IMG/VR virus record: IMGVR_UViG_3300032753_000055
Coordinates: 1-45,733 of that record
Source: a virus
Length of the DNA: 45,733 nt
Direction: 5' to 3' (one strand)
Shown: piece after piece, positions 1 to 6,973 of the stretch
Layout of the letters: every line of letters starts with the position of its first letter
Numbering within the stretch: the first letter of the stretch is position 1
The notes under the pieces: generated by a model
What the model saw: the letters and a program-made list of their open reading frames with translations, nothing else
Database searches by the model: none
What the model was told of the DNA's origin: nothing
Translations under genes and position numbers: made by a program

Positions 1-46
1 AAGGTCAGGTCGGCTCATTCGTCGCTCAACACGTTACTACAAAGTG
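1..46. repeat. 46-bp terminal direct repeat (left copy)
   Basis: Bases 1-46 are identical to bases 45688-45733. The repeat lies inside the DNA polymerase reading frame, and both copies are in the same frame. It is therefore most likely the overlap of a circular assembly rather than a packaged terminal repeat, since a true terminal repeat placed inside the polymerase gene would split an essential gene. Removing one copy gives a unit of 45,687 bp. Confidence 0.9.
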
Positions 47-291
47 CAGGGGCTATCATCGCTAAGCAGTGGCTTGTTCAAATCAAAAAGAACTTGACAG
101 CAGAAAAGATACCTTATAAGCTAGTGGCATGGATTCACGACGAAGTTCAGATTGAGACTCCAGAGCAATATGGGGACACAGTCGGTAAGCTTGTGGTAGA
201 ATCAGCCAAAGAAGCAGGAGAGATATTGAAGTTCCGTTGTCCAGTCGGGGCTGAATATGGAGTAGCAGAAAACTGGGCAGGTAGTCATTAA
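1..291 (+). CDS. DNA polymerase, family A, C-terminal part (joins 44323..45733)
   Basis: This is the 3' end of the replicative DNA polymerase whose 5' part is at the right end of the window. Base 1 is codon 456 once the 46-base overlap is removed, and the joined protein is 551 residues. It carries polymerase motif C, WIHDEVQ, with the catalytic His-Asp-Glu at about residues 501-503. The stop is at 289-291, followed by an extended -10 element and the SSB gene. The family is that of T7 gene 5 and bacterial Pol I. Joining the ends is certain from the matching frame; processivity factor use is unknown. Confidence 0.93.
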   Translation, partial: KVRSAHSSLNTLLQSAGAIIAKQWLVQIKKNLTAEKIPYKLVAWIHDEVQIETPEQYGDTVGKLVVESAKEAGEILKFRCPVGAEYGVAENWAGSH

Positions 292-303
292 ATGTGTTAT
301 AAT
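274..303 (+). promoter_or_regulatory. Possible extended -10 promoter before the SSB gene
   Basis: TATAAT at 298-303 is preceded by TG one base upstream, giving an extended -10. A weak -35 (TGGGCA, 274-279, 4 of 6 matches) lies 18 bases upstream. It sits just after the polymerase stop and 42 bases before the SSB start, so it could boost SSB and exonuclease expression. The -10 is seen directly; activity is inferred. Confidence 0.45.
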
Positions 304-344
304 AGTAAAGTAGTAAACAACTAACCAAATTAAAGGAAGGTACT

Positions 345-764
345 ATGAGTACAATTACAGTAGCAGCAGAGTTATATTGGCCTATCTTGTTTGACCCAAT
401 GAAGAGTCGTTTTGCTCCAGATAAACCTCCAGTATGTACAGTGAACTTAGCTAACTTATCAGCAAAGGCTGTAGAGGAATTGAAAGCAATCAATCTATCT
501 CCTCGCAAGGATGAAGTTAAACGCCCTAACGAAGGTCATTTGATTACTTGCAAGAGCCAGTATGCCTTCAATGTATTTAACAAAGATGGTACTGAGTTTG
601 ACAAGACTAAGAAGATTGGTAACGGTACTAAAGCTACAGTGAAGTTGAAAGCTTACAAGTACAAGAACGTGCCTGGTTATGGTGCTCAAATCCAAAGTAT
701 TACTATTCAGGAATTGGTTGAATATAACCCAACTCCTGTAGAAGAACTGGACGACGTACTGTAA
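345..764 (+). CDS. Single-stranded DNA-binding protein
   Basis: A 139-residue protein that probably coats single-stranded DNA at the phage fork. It has the make-up of T7 gp2.5-type SSBs: a basic, aromatic beta-rich core (for example KLKAYKYKNVPGYG near residues 101-114) and an acidic C-terminal tail, EELDDVL, the element that contacts polymerase and helicase in this class. A strong Shine-Dalgarno (AAGGAAGG) precedes the ATG. It lies between polymerase and 5'-3' exonuclease, and its stop overlaps the exonuclease start, which fits the T7 order gp2.5/gp5/gp6 in function though not in exact arrangement. The assignment rests on tail, size and context. Confidence 0.72.
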   Translation: MSTITVAAELYWPILFDPMKSRFAPDKPPVCTVNLANLSAKAVEELKAINLSPRKDEVKRPNEGHLITCKSQYAFNVFNKDGTEFDKTKKIGNGTKATVKLKAYKYKNVPGYGAQIQSITIQELVEYNPTPVEELDDVL

Positions 765-1447
765 TGGCACATGTCTTAATAGATGGCGACATTATTGGGT
801 ATCGCATAGGCTTCTCTACCGAAGAGGAGAATGAGAAGATTGTGCTTTCTCGTTGTGCGACTTTTATTGAGACAATGCTCTGGGAGGACTTGCAAGCTGA
901 GTCCTACCAGGGCTACTTAACTGGCAAGGATAATTTTAGAAATGAAATCGCCATTACTGCTCCATATAAAGGCAATCGCAGTGCCCCTAAGCCTAAGCAT
1001 CTCCAGCTCATTCGAGATTATCTTGTCTCAGCTTGGGACTTCAAAATCTCCATCGGGCAAGAAGCAGATGATGAGATTGCGATAGCTCATGTAGAAAACA
1101 ATTACGAAACAATCATCGCTAGTATTGACAAAGATTTCTTACAGCTTAAAGGTAAGCATTGGAACTTTGTTAAGAAAGAAATGACAGAAGTAAACGAAAA
1201 AGAAGCATTGCTCAACTTTTATAGACAGGTACTTACAGGTGACAGAGTTGATAACATCATTGGTCTCAAAGGCATCGGCCCTGTTAAGGCTGACAAAATC
1301 CTCAACGGATGTACAAGTGCAGCAGAAATGTATACTGCTTGTGTCGAAGCTTACGGTGGCTCAGAAGAACGAGTTACTGAGAACGCAAGACTGCTTTGGC
1401 TTAGAAGAACCGTCGGAGAAATCTGGCAGCCTCCAAGGATGGACTAA
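764..1447 (+). CDS. 5'-3' exonuclease / flap endonuclease (T7 gp6-like)
   Basis: A 227-residue nuclease of the FEN/T5-exonuclease family that removes RNA primers and may degrade host DNA. Visible signatures are the N-terminal metal-binding LIDGDIIGYR (residues 4-13), the acidic EADDEIA (about 101-107), ASIDKDFLQL (about 118-127), and the helix-3-turn-helix GDRVDNIIGLKGIGP at about residues 157-171, which holds duplex DNA in this family. Its ATG overlaps the SSB stop, so the two are probably translationally coupled. Length matches short phage members that lack extra C-terminal domains. Confidence 0.9.
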   Translation: MAHVLIDGDIIGYRIGFSTEEENEKIVLSRCATFIETMLWEDLQAESYQGYLTGKDNFRNEIAITAPYKGNRSAPKPKHLQLIRDYLVSAWDFKISIGQEADDEIAIAHVENNYETIIASIDKDFLQLKGKHWNFVKKEMTEVNEKEALLNFYRQVLTGDRVDNIIGLKGIGPVKADKILNGCTSAAEMYTACVEAYGGSEERVTENARLLWLRRTVGEIWQPPRMD

Positions 1448-1714
1448 ATGAACTTTATTGATTATTTTGCAATTATCTTTTTTAGTTTTATTTTAATATT
1501 TATGCTTTGGGCAATGGCAATGTCTTTTTTTATTGCGTGTAATGAATATAAAATAGATGAAATAAAATATATTAAACATTGTGATATTTATTTTAAAGAC
1601 CTTGATTTAATATGGAGATTAACTGCTGATAAAAGAACTGGTAATAATTCTTTTACTTTAGAAAGTGGAGAGCTTATTGAATTTTATAATAAGTATTTTA
1701 AAGGAAATTTATGA
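1448..1714 (+). CDS. Small membrane protein, AT-rich insert
   Basis: An 88-residue protein of unknown function. Residues about 5-30 form one strongly hydrophobic, Phe/Ile/Met-rich membrane segment; the rest is a soluble, charged tail rich in Ile, Lys and Tyr. The start follows the exonuclease stop directly, and the end overlaps the next start by four bases (ATGA). The DNA is clearly more AT-rich than the genes on either side, with many AAA, TTT and ATT codons, suggesting recent acquisition. It could be a membrane anchor or superinfection-exclusion factor, but nothing in the sequence decides this. Confidence 0.65.
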   Translation: MNFIDYFAIIFFSFILIFMLWAMAMSFFIACNEYKIDEIKYIKHCDIYFKDLDLIWRLTADKRTGNNSFTLESGELIEFYNKYFKGNL

Positions 1715-2310
1715 TATTACTACTAAACAACCACGGACATTCTGACGAAAGGTTTAACGAATATGTTCAACGAGCTTCTCAATTCTATGCTGAGCAGTTA
1801 TTCCCTAAGCAGCTCCTCAGGCATATTGTTGTTACTGTTAAGTTCAATAAGCATTTGGATGCTTTTGGATATACTAACGTTGAAAAAAGGAACACCAAAG
1901 GAGCAGCAAGAGAATTCTTAATTGAACTCCATCCTTATATCTCAGGTAAAGAAATCTTAAAAACATTAGCACATGAATTTGTACACATTAAACAATATGC
2001 AGACGGGGATTTAAATGAAGAGCAAACGCAGTGGCAAGGTGAACCCATCGACAGTGATGCAATGGACTATTACGAACTGCCTTACGAAATCGAAGCCCAC
2101 GGTAGAGAAATCGGTCTATTCACTAACTTTGCTAAAAAAGAAAATCTCTGGAATATTTTCGAAGGTGTTAGTAACCCTGACATCCCTGTTAAACCAGTGC
2201 CGATAGGGTGGCTACATGAAGACAAGTTCAGCAAAACAAAAAGGCCGACTGTTGCAGCAAGTAGTGAGGGATTCAATCCTGAAACACTTTCCTCACCTGA
2301 CGGAGCGTGA
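1711..2310 (+). CDS. Zinc metallopeptidase-like protein (HExxH)
   Basis: A 199-residue protein with the zinc-binding motif AHEFVHIKQ (HExxH, near residues 90-98) and a downstream glutamate in PYEIEAHGRE (near 127-136) that could be the third ligand. This arrangement is seen in SprT-like and other phage metallopeptidase-like proteins. Substrate is unknown. The last 95 bases are shared in another frame with the resolvase gene, so the C-terminal tail of about 30 residues is low-complexity and may be dispensable. It overlaps the preceding gene by four bases, consistent with one transcript. Confidence 0.7.
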   Translation: MILLLNNHGHSDERFNEYVQRASQFYAEQLFPKQLLRHIVVTVKFNKHLDAFGYTNVEKRNTKGAAREFLIELHPYISGKEILKTLAHEFVHIKQYADGDLNEEQTQWQGEPIDSDAMDYYELPYEIEAHGREIGLFTNFAKKENLWNIFEGVSNPDIPVKPVPIGWLHEDKFSKTKRPTVAASSEGFNPETLSSPDGA

Positions 2311-2563
2311 TGTTAAAAGTACTTCGATGGGCGCACAAGGCGAAGATGTACAATTATCTGAAGCTGGTTTTTCAGCATTTTCGTACGGAATAGAATGCAA
2401 AAACCTAGCAAAGATAGCAGTCTATAAGTTTTATGAGCAAGCAACAACTCATGGCAACGGTGAGCCGTTAGTAGTAGTAAAGCAAAACAGAAGCAAACCT
2501 TTAGCAATAGTAGACTTAGAACACTTTATACAACTAGTGAGGAAAGCAAATGAGCAAAGATAG
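2216..2563 (+). CDS. PD-(D/E)xK nuclease, Holliday-junction-resolvase type
   Basis: A 115-residue basic nuclease. It shows the PD-(D/E)xK core: an Asp in QGEDVQLS and the ExK triad in GIECKNL (residues about 58-64), followed by a beta strand PLVVVKQNRSKPL. This layout matches small phage resolvases with the role of T7 endonuclease I, trimming branched DNA before packaging. The ATG has a GGGTGG ribosome site and starts 95 bases inside the metallopeptidase gene. T7 also places endonuclease I among its replication genes. I infer junction cleavage from family resemblance only. Confidence 0.75.
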   Translation: MKTSSAKQKGRLLQQVVRDSILKHFPHLTERDVKSTSMGAQGEDVQLSEAGFSAFSYGIECKNLAKIAVYKFYEQATTHGNGEPLVVVKQNRSKPLAIVDLEHFIQLVRKANEQR

Positions 2564-2879
2564 ATTTGATTTAGAGTCAGCAATCATGGACGTATGGGCT
2601 ATCAAAGACCAAGTAAACAATCTTCGATGGAGAATGTACGACCATCCTGAGCTATTGTCAGAGGACGAAGAACACAATCACATTATGGCTATTGAATATT
2701 CTATTGAATTAAACTGTTCGAAGCTTATGGATACTTTTTGCCAAGTGTTTCAACTCAATGAGTATGCTACTGATGAGATGAAAGCATTACGTAACCGCAT
2801 TCTTACTAAGATTGAACAAGATGCTGACAAAGAAGACTTTCATACTTTCCCAGTACCTAAAAAAGGTAAAAAGAAATGA
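2550..2879 (+). CDS. Hypothetical acidic helical protein
   Basis: A 109-residue protein I do not recognise. It is predicted mostly helical and acidic in the middle (SEDEEHNH), ending in a basic tail KKGKKK. Its start overlaps the resolvase stop and its stop overlaps the HNH start (ATGA), so it is in the replication operon. Before the HNH gene arrived, its stop probably overlapped the start of the 3'-5' exonuclease. Confidence 0.6.
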   Translation: MSKDRFDLESAIMDVWAIKDQVNNLRWRMYDHPELLSEDEEHNHIMAIEYSIELNCSKLMDTFCQVFQLNEYATDEMKALRNRILTKIEQDADKEDFHTFPVPKKGKKK

Positions 2880-3349
2880 AGATTTGTACAAAGTGTAATG
2901 AACAAAAATCTTTAATAGAGTATCCAAAAGATAAAACTAAAAAAGATGGAGTACATACACAATGTAAAGTTTGTCATAGGGAAAGAAACAAAAATAAAAG
3001 ATTAACTGACCCTGTTTGGCGTGAAAAAGCTAACGCAAAATCAGCAGCATATAGAAGTAAATTTCCAGATAAAAATAAACAAAGTATTCGTAATGCTACT
3101 TTAAAAGCAAAATATGGAATAACTTCAAAACAGTATGAAGAACTTTTTAAAAATCAAGGTTATTGTTGTGCTGTTTGCGGAAGGAAAGAAAGCAAAGGAT
3201 ATGGTAAAATGCCAGTAGACCATAACCATGTAACAGGAAAAGTAAGAGGAATTTTGTGCCAGCCTTGTAATGTAACACTAGGTAAAGTTGAAGAAAAAGA
3301 AGAAATACTTTTATCTTTGATTAAATATTTGAGAAAAAATAAGGAGTAA
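2876..3349 (+). CDS. Homing-type HNH endonuclease (endonuclease VII family)
   Basis: A 157-residue free-standing endonuclease. N-terminal CTKC and CKVC pairs form a zinc site; the C-terminal catalytic part has CAVCG, PVDHNHVTGKVRG and CQPCN, the recombination endonuclease VII pattern. Between them is a Lys-rich linker. The DNA is very AT-rich. It sits exactly between a hypothetical gene (ATGA overlap) and the exonuclease, whose normal ATG is missing. The last codons and stop (AAGGAGTAA) provide the ribosome site for the next gene. Such genes spread by cutting relatives that lack them; target site here is unknown. Confidence 0.88.
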   Translation: MKICTKCNEQKSLIEYPKDKTKKDGVHTQCKVCHRERNKNKRLTDPVWREKANAKSAAYRSKFPDKNKQSIRNATLKAKYGITSKQYEELFKNQGYCCAVCGRKESKGYGKMPVDHNHVTGKVRGILCQPCNVTLGKVEEKEEILLSLIKYLRKNKE

Positions 3350-3353
3350 TAAA

Positions 3354-4091
3354 ATTAAAATTTTACTGTTAGATATAGAGACGTCACCGATGACAGCTTA
3401 CGTTTGGGGGATATGGGACCAGAACATCTCACCTAATCACATCATTGATTCTTCAGAGATTCTTTGCTGGGCTGCTAAGTGGATTGGTGAAAAAGAAACA
3501 ATGTTTGATTCTGTTCATAACTCTAAACCTAAAAAGATGCTGAAAGGAATCTATGACCTCCTCAATGATGCTGATGCCGTCATTCATTATAATGGTACTA
3601 AGTTTGATATTCCTACTCTTAACAAGGAATTCTTGCTACATAATTTTACTCCACCATCACCTTATAAACAAATTGACCTTTTGCGTGTTGCTCGTAGCCA
3701 GTTCCGTTTTCCTAGTAACAAATTGGACTACGTTGCTCAACGGTTAGGATTAGGTAAGAAGACAGCTCATGCTGGTATGGAGCTATGGACTAAATGTATG
3801 GCAGGAGATGAGAGTGCTTGGAAAATTATGGAGAAGTACAATAAGCAAGATGTTACTTTGCTTGAAAATGTTTATCATCGTATTTTACCTTGGATTAAAC
3901 ATCACCCTAATTATAACCTCTACACTGATGAACATGTGTGTCCGACTTGTGATTCGCATAAACTTCAAAAGAGGGGTCAGGCCGTCACTACTACTAGCAC
4001 ATATCAGCGTTATCAGTGCAAAGATTGCGGAACTTGGTCACAAGGCACTAAATCTCTCAAGCCATCTGTTCAAGTAAAAAGGATTGTATAA
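3354..4091 (+). CDS. DnaQ/RNase H-fold 3'-5' exonuclease with zinc ribbon; ATT start proposed
   Basis: A 245-residue protein. The first catalytic motif, LLLDIETSP, is at residues 4-12, followed by HYNGTKFDIPTL (ExoII) and KYNKQDVTLL (ExoIII with YxxxD-like spacing). The C-terminus has a zinc ribbon, CPTC...CKDC. The first ATG in frame (3390) would delete the DIE motif. An ATT at 3354 lies seven bases after AAGGAG and gives the expected N-terminus (I/M)KILLLDIETSP. I therefore annotate the start at ATT, a rare but known initiator, seemingly left when the HNH gene inserted and took the original ATG. Role: DNA trimming or proofreading in replication or recombination. Confidence 0.75.
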   Translation: MKILLLDIETSPMTAYVWGIWDQNISPNHIIDSSEILCWAAKWIGEKETMFDSVHNSKPKKMLKGIYDLLNDADAVIHYNGTKFDIPTLNKEFLLHNFTPPSPYKQIDLLRVARSQFRFPSNKLDYVAQRLGLGKKTAHAGMELWTKCMAGDESAWKIMEKYNKQDVTLLENVYHRILPWIKHHPNYNLYTDEHVCPTCDSHKLQKRGQAVTTTSTYQRYQCKDCGTWSQGTKSLKPSVQVKRIV

Positions 4092-4426
4092 TGTATTGCG
4101 TAACACATCATCGGTACTATCATGCTCTTTGTGTGGACTGTGAAGCCTTGAAGAAAACTAACTATGGTGCAGGACCTTCAGATAGTTATTATCCTCCTGG
4201 TTCTAGCAAAGACATGGTAAACTCTCCTAATCATTACACTCAAGGCGGTATTGAGACTATTGACTACATCAAAGCTAAGCTTACTCCTGAAGAGTTTAAA
4301 GGTTATTTAAAAGGTAACATCATTAAGTACACTTCTAGAGCAGGTCTTAAAGATGAAGTAGCTCAAGAGTTTAAAAAAGCACAATGGTATATTAGAAAGA
4401 TGATTGATGAGCTTGACTCTAACTGA
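4091..4426 (+). CDS. DUF3310-family protein with N-terminal zinc site
   Basis: A 111-residue protein. Residues about 47-95 contain the conserved VNSPNHYTQGGIETIDYI and GNIIKYTSRAG blocks typical of DUF3310, often annotated as an SPbeta-like nucleotide kinase although activity is not established. The N-terminus CVTHHRYYHALCVDC looks like a small zinc-binding addition. The start overlaps the exonuclease stop (TAATG). It belongs to the replication operon and probably acts in nucleotide metabolism or recombination, by context. Confidence 0.8.
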   Translation: MYCVTHHRYYHALCVDCEALKKTNYGAGPSDSYYPPGSSKDMVNSPNHYTQGGIETIDYIKAKLTPEEFKGYLKGNIIKYTSRAGLKDEVAQEFKKAQWYIRKMIDELDSN

Positions 4427-4577
4427 TATAATTTATCGTCTTAAACAGCTAGACGAAATGGATGTAACAGATATTCTTGGTTTAACTACTGAGGATATCT
4501 GTGAGAGGTTCTCTGATATAATTGAAGAGAAAGCAGATTTACTTGAACAACTACTAAAGGACGATGATGACAACTAA
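4407..4577 (+). CDS. Small acidic helical phage protein
   Basis: A 56-residue protein overlapping the end of the DUF3310 gene by 20 bases and the next gene by 14. Sequence is amphipathic and acidic (TTEDICERFSDIIEEKADLL) with a run of four Asp before the terminal Asn. Similar tiny acidic proteins occur beside phage replication genes. Function not recognised. Overlaps on both sides and acidic helix support it being real. Confidence 0.55.
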   Translation: MSLTLTDIIYRLKQLDEMDVTDILGLTTEDICERFSDIIEEKADLLEQLLKDDDDN

Positions 4578-4788
4578 AAAACCACTACACGATATGGGTC
4601 CTCCGATTAAAGATGAGATACCTGGTTTGCGAGACTTTTTCGCTACTTCGGTTCTCTCAGGGGCAATCTCTGCTGCTGGTGTCCCAGAAACAAATGTAGA
4701 AGAGTATTGTGAAGTCATTGCTCATTTTAGTTATGCAATGGCAGATGCAATGATGGTAGAAAAGTACAGAAAGAATACGAGGCATTAA
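4564..4788 (+). CDS. Hypothetical protein
   Basis: A 74-residue protein starting MMTTKKPLHDMGPP, overlapping the preceding gene by 14 bases and ending just before the next ATG. The central part (FFATSVLSGAISAAGVPE) is small-residue-rich, and the C-terminus is helical. Not a recognised family; position indicates a replication-operon accessory. Confidence 0.6.
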   Translation: MMTTKKPLHDMGPPIKDEIPGLRDFFATSVLSGAISAAGVPETNVEEYCEVIAHFSYAMADAMMVEKYRKNTRH

Positions 4789-4789
4789 G

Positions 4790-4945
4790 ATGGATTATGC
4801 ACATACATTATTACTTATTAAAAAGTACAGCAGTGACTATTTGATTGCTGCCAATGGACGTAAGTTTAAAGAAGCAGCTTTACTGGCTCAGTTTATGAGT
4901 GAACTATCTAGCCAGTTAAGTGATATTACAAAGGAAATGAAATGA
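4790..4945 (+). CDS. Small hypothetical protein
   Basis: A 51-residue helical protein (MDYAHTLLLIKKYSSDYL...) in the gap between two longer genes. Its start is one base after the previous stop and its stop overlaps the following ATG by four bases (ATGA). The tight packing is the main reason to accept it. Function unknown. Confidence 0.55.
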   Translation: MDYAHTLLLIKKYSSDYLIAANGRKFKEAALLAQFMSELSSQLSDITKEMK

Positions 4946-5217
4946 TTGATTTAGACCACGTATTTGCAGGATTGAAACGACTTGAAGAAGTATTAAACAC
5001 AGCAGACCAATTAATGCCTATTGTGTTTAGTCGTTGTCAGGAATCAGGAACTAGCTTAAAAGATTTAGATGCTATTCAACAAATGTTGTTAGTTCAAGAC
5101 TTGATTAAGATAGTACAGCCTCTTAATGATAAATTGTTAGAGCTACAGACTACAGCTTTTTTTAGAGAGCTACAGCCTCCTCATCCTGCTAATTATCCTG
5201 CAGAACCTGTATTGTAA
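4942..5217 (+). CDS. Hypothetical protein, last gene of the rightward operon
   Basis: A 91-residue, mostly helical protein with a proline-rich tail (LQPPHPANYPAEP). It is the last gene before the plus-strand terminator at 5244-5267. No domain recognised. Confidence 0.6.
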   Translation: MIDLDHVFAGLKRLEEVLNTADQLMPIVFSRCQESGTSLKDLDAIQQMLLVQDLIKIVQPLNDKLLELQTTAFFRELQPPHPANYPAEPVL

Positions 5218-5243
5218 GATTTCTCGGTAGTTGTACTTTATGG

Positions 5244-5267
5244 CCCTGCTTGGTGCAGGGTCTTTTT
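5244..5267 (+). terminator. Rho-independent terminator of the rightward operon
   Basis: Perfect 6-bp GC-rich stem CCCTGC/GCAGGG (5244-5249 and 5255-5260) with a five-base loop, then TCTTTTT (5261-5267). It lies 27 bases after the last plus-strand gene and faces the converging late operon. Confidence 0.88.
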
Positions 5268-5300
5268 ACATATTATCAAACATGTTCACGTAACGTGTAC

Positions 5301-5324
5301 AAAAAATATTACTGTACGGTAATA
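5301..5324 (-). terminator. Possible terminator of the leftward late operon
   Basis: On the minus strand a 6-bp AT-rich stem TATTAC/GTAATA with a six-base loop is followed by six T. It is placed just after Rz/Rz1, where the late transcript should end. The stem is weak, so termination may be partial. Confidence 0.5.
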
Positions 5325-5374
5325 AATGGTCAAAATATTGCCCAAATGAGCAAAAAACTTACCGAACGGGAATC

Positions 5375-5779
5375 TTATTTAATACCTAGTTGCTCTTTAA
5401 CGAAAGACTGGAGTGAGACGAGCTGTTGAGTGGTATTGGCACACTGTAAAGCAAATACAGGGTCTGTGGTGAAGCCATTAACTCTGACGAGGGCATCGCT
5501 GGGGCTGGGCACGGAGCTGCTACCATTGATGTGCAACCCACTGTACAGAGTAGTAATACGATTAAGCTGATTTTTGTAATCATTGGTTACCTTTTCTGTT
5601 ACTAGTTGTTGTTGTTTGACTAAATCTTTAGTGTGCTCTTCTTGCACTTTAGCTTCTGCTATTACTTGTTCTTTGTAGTTAGCATACCGTAAATGCTCTA
5701 CATAGAATCCACCAATGAATGAAAGAACTAATAAACCTACAGCAATAATAAACTTCATATAGATATTAGGTGTAGGCAT
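5375..5779 (-). CDS. Rz: i-spanin (Rz-like), inner-membrane spanin
   Basis: A 134-residue protein with one N-terminal membrane segment (residues about 8-30) followed by a charged helix likely to form a coiled coil (about 31-80) in the periplasm. This is the Rz layout. It holds the Rz1 gene entirely inside it in another frame. Its start overlaps the holin stop (TAATG), giving the order endolysin, small basic protein, holin, Rz/Rz1. It links inner to outer membrane with Rz1 for the final lysis step in Gram-negative hosts. Confidence 0.88.
   Translation of the reverse strand: MPTPNIYMKFIIAVGLLVLSFIGGFYVEHLRYANYKEQVIAEAKVQEEHTKDLVKQQQLVTEKVTNDYKNQLNRITTLYSGLHINGSSSVPSPSDALVRVNGFTTDPVFALQCANTTQQLVSLQSFVKEQLGIK
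5386..5583 (-). CDS. Rz1: o-spanin (Rz1-like lipoprotein), nested in Rz
   Basis: A 65-residue lipoprotein read in another frame inside Rz. The N-terminus is a signal sequence ending CTVGC, a lipobox with Cys17 as the lipidated residue, then a Pro-rich stretch PCPAPAMPSS, typical of Rz1. An AAAAGG ribosome site lies six bases before the ATG. Full embedding, as in lambda, supports the Rz/Rz1 call and a Gram-negative host. The -3 lipobox residue is Thr rather than Leu, a mild deviation. Confidence 0.83.
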   Translation of the reverse strand: MITKISLIVLLLCTVGCTSMVAAPCPAPAMPSSELMASPQTLYLLYSVPIPLNSSSHSSLSLKSN

Positions 5780-5982
5780 TATCTTTCATCCAATGATTTA
5801 GTAGTAGTTGCTCGTAAATAAGCTAAAACAATACCAATGATAAACATTGATATGCTATAGACTTTAGGGTCGATAAGGTCTTGTATATAAGAAGAGTTAT
5901 CAGAGATAGCACCTAAAAGGACAATCAGAAACGAGAACCATATAGTCCTCGACTTCCAAGCACCTTTAAGTCTTTCTTTCAC
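5779..5982 (-). CDS. Holin-like small membrane protein
   Basis: A 67-residue protein with a basic N-terminus (MKERLKGAWKSR) and two hydrophobic segments, about 14-30 and 41-59, with a charged C-terminal tail. Size, topology and position between endolysin and Rz fit a holin that opens the inner membrane for the endolysin. Its start overlaps the preceding small basic gene's stop (ATGA). A second holin-type candidate is the XhlA-like gene at 16889-17116. Confidence 0.72.
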   Translation of the reverse strand: MKERLKGAWKSRTIWFSFLIVLLGAISDNSSYIQDLIDPKVYSISMFIIGIVLAYLRATTTKSLDER

Positions 5983-6116
5983 TTCTTTTTACCTTTAGCT
6001 TTACGCTGAGTAGCTAATGCAATAGCCACAGCTTGCTTTTGGGGCTTACCAGCTTTCATTTCAGTCTTGATGTTCTTGCTTACAGCTTTTTTAGATTTAG
6101 ATTTCATTAAGGGCAT
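5979..6116 (-). CDS. Small lysine-rich protein in the lysis cassette
   Basis: A 45-residue, very basic protein (MPLMKSKSKKAVSK..., KPQKQAVAIALATQRKAKGKKK pattern). The Lys-rich form with a conserved GKP-x-KQA-x-AIAL core resembles small phage proteins often found near virion genes. It is packed between endolysin and holin, with an ATGA overlap to the holin. It could bind DNA or membrane lipids; function is unknown. Confidence 0.65.
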   Translation of the reverse strand: MPLMKSKSKKAVSKNIKTEMKAGKPQKQAVAIALATQRKAKGKKK

Positions 6117-6119
6117 GTC

Positions 6120-6569
6120 TTATCCTTTATAATTTGCATGTACAAAACAGTCTTGCTCAGCAATCCTGCGGTTTAAAATACCATCGTTATATTTACCTTC
6201 TACCATCGCCCATTTAAGAAACTCTTTAGAAGCAGCTTCTTTGTTTCCTTGTTTAAGAAACTTGAGAAGAGTAGAACGTTTAAAAGCTCCAGTACCTAGA
6301 TTATAAGTAAAGGATACAAGAGCATCGAATTCATTCTGAGTAAGACTAAGATTCTCAGCATTGATTGCTGTCTCTGCAGCAGTTACATCTCGACGAAGAA
6401 GTGAGGTAGCTTGTCCCATAGTAATAGGACTTCCTTCTATACAGCCATCATCAGGGACCATAAGATGACCATAACCTACTGTCCACTTACCTCCAACGTC
6501 TCTGTAAGGCATTGTACGAAAGCCTTCAAAGTGCTTAATCTGTTCAATACCTGCGTCAGAAGTTTTCAT
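6120..6569 (-). CDS. Endolysin, GH24 lysozyme (T4/P22 type)
   Basis: A 149-residue muramidase that cuts peptidoglycan. The catalytic triad E15-8x-D24-5x-T30 is visible in HFEGFRTMPYRDVGGKWT, followed by VGYGH. No signal peptide is present, so release depends on the holin. Length is typical of phage GH24 enzymes. The start overlaps the end of the upstream gene by four bases. Confidence 0.93.
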   Translation of the reverse strand: MKTSDAGIEQIKHFEGFRTMPYRDVGGKWTVGYGHLMVPDDGCIEGSPITMGQATSLLRRDVTAAETAINAENLSLTQNEFDALVSFTYNLGTGAFKRSTLLKFLKQGNKEAASKEFLKWAMVEGKYNDGILNRRIAEQDCFVHANYKG

Positions 6570-6973
6570 AGGTTATAGTAAGGAAGTTTAAAGTTAGTAC
6601 CATTGATGTTGACAATAACAAAACCTACAGGACTAGAAGGTAACGTATGCGTACCTGCAGTAGCTGTAGTTGCTGTAGTGTTAGTCAATGCTACATTACC
6701 TGTCAAAGAAGACGCTGTTACAGTTACACCTGAAAGATTACCACCTGTAATATTTACATTGGTTTCATTCTGGGTAGACATTGTACCAAGTCCAAGATTA
6801 TTCCTAGCACCTGCAGCAGTAGTAGCTCCTGTGCCTCCAGTAGCAATGCTGTTAACAATGTTTCCATTCTGTGCTTGAGAGATGTAAGTTCCTAAGTTAC
6901 GAAACCATTCTCTCCAACGAACATTTTCTTCAATCTTATCTTGAGGAATTGGAGGTAGTAGATTAACAGCCAC
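6566..6973 (-). CDS. Fibre-like / virion-associated protein
   Basis: A 135-residue protein with a helical N-terminus (residues 1-35, WREWFRNLGTYI) and a Gly/Thr/Asn-rich remainder with the tail-fibre motif GGTGATTAAGARNNLGLG and short beta-rich repeats. GTG start with GGAG six bases upstream. It may be a small structural or adaptor protein; I cannot place it in the virion. It lies between the ATP-grasp gene and the endolysin. Confidence 0.65.
   Translation of the reverse strand: MAVNLLPPIPQDKIEENVRWREWFRNLGTYISQAQNGNIVNSIATGGTGATTAAGARNNLGLGTMSTQNETNVNITGGNLSGVTVTASSLTGNVALTNTTATTATAGTHTLPSSPVGFVIVNINGTNFKLPYYNL

Noticed and set aside
3390-4091. ATG at 3390 as start of the 3'-5' exonuclease
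   Set aside because: It removes the catalytic DIE motif and has no ribosome site; ATT at 3354 is well placed after AAGGAG.
5281-5300. GTTCACG/CGTGTAC imperfect inverted repeat as a terminator
   Set aside because: It has one mismatch and is followed by A rather than T on the plus strand and by no T-run on the minus strand.
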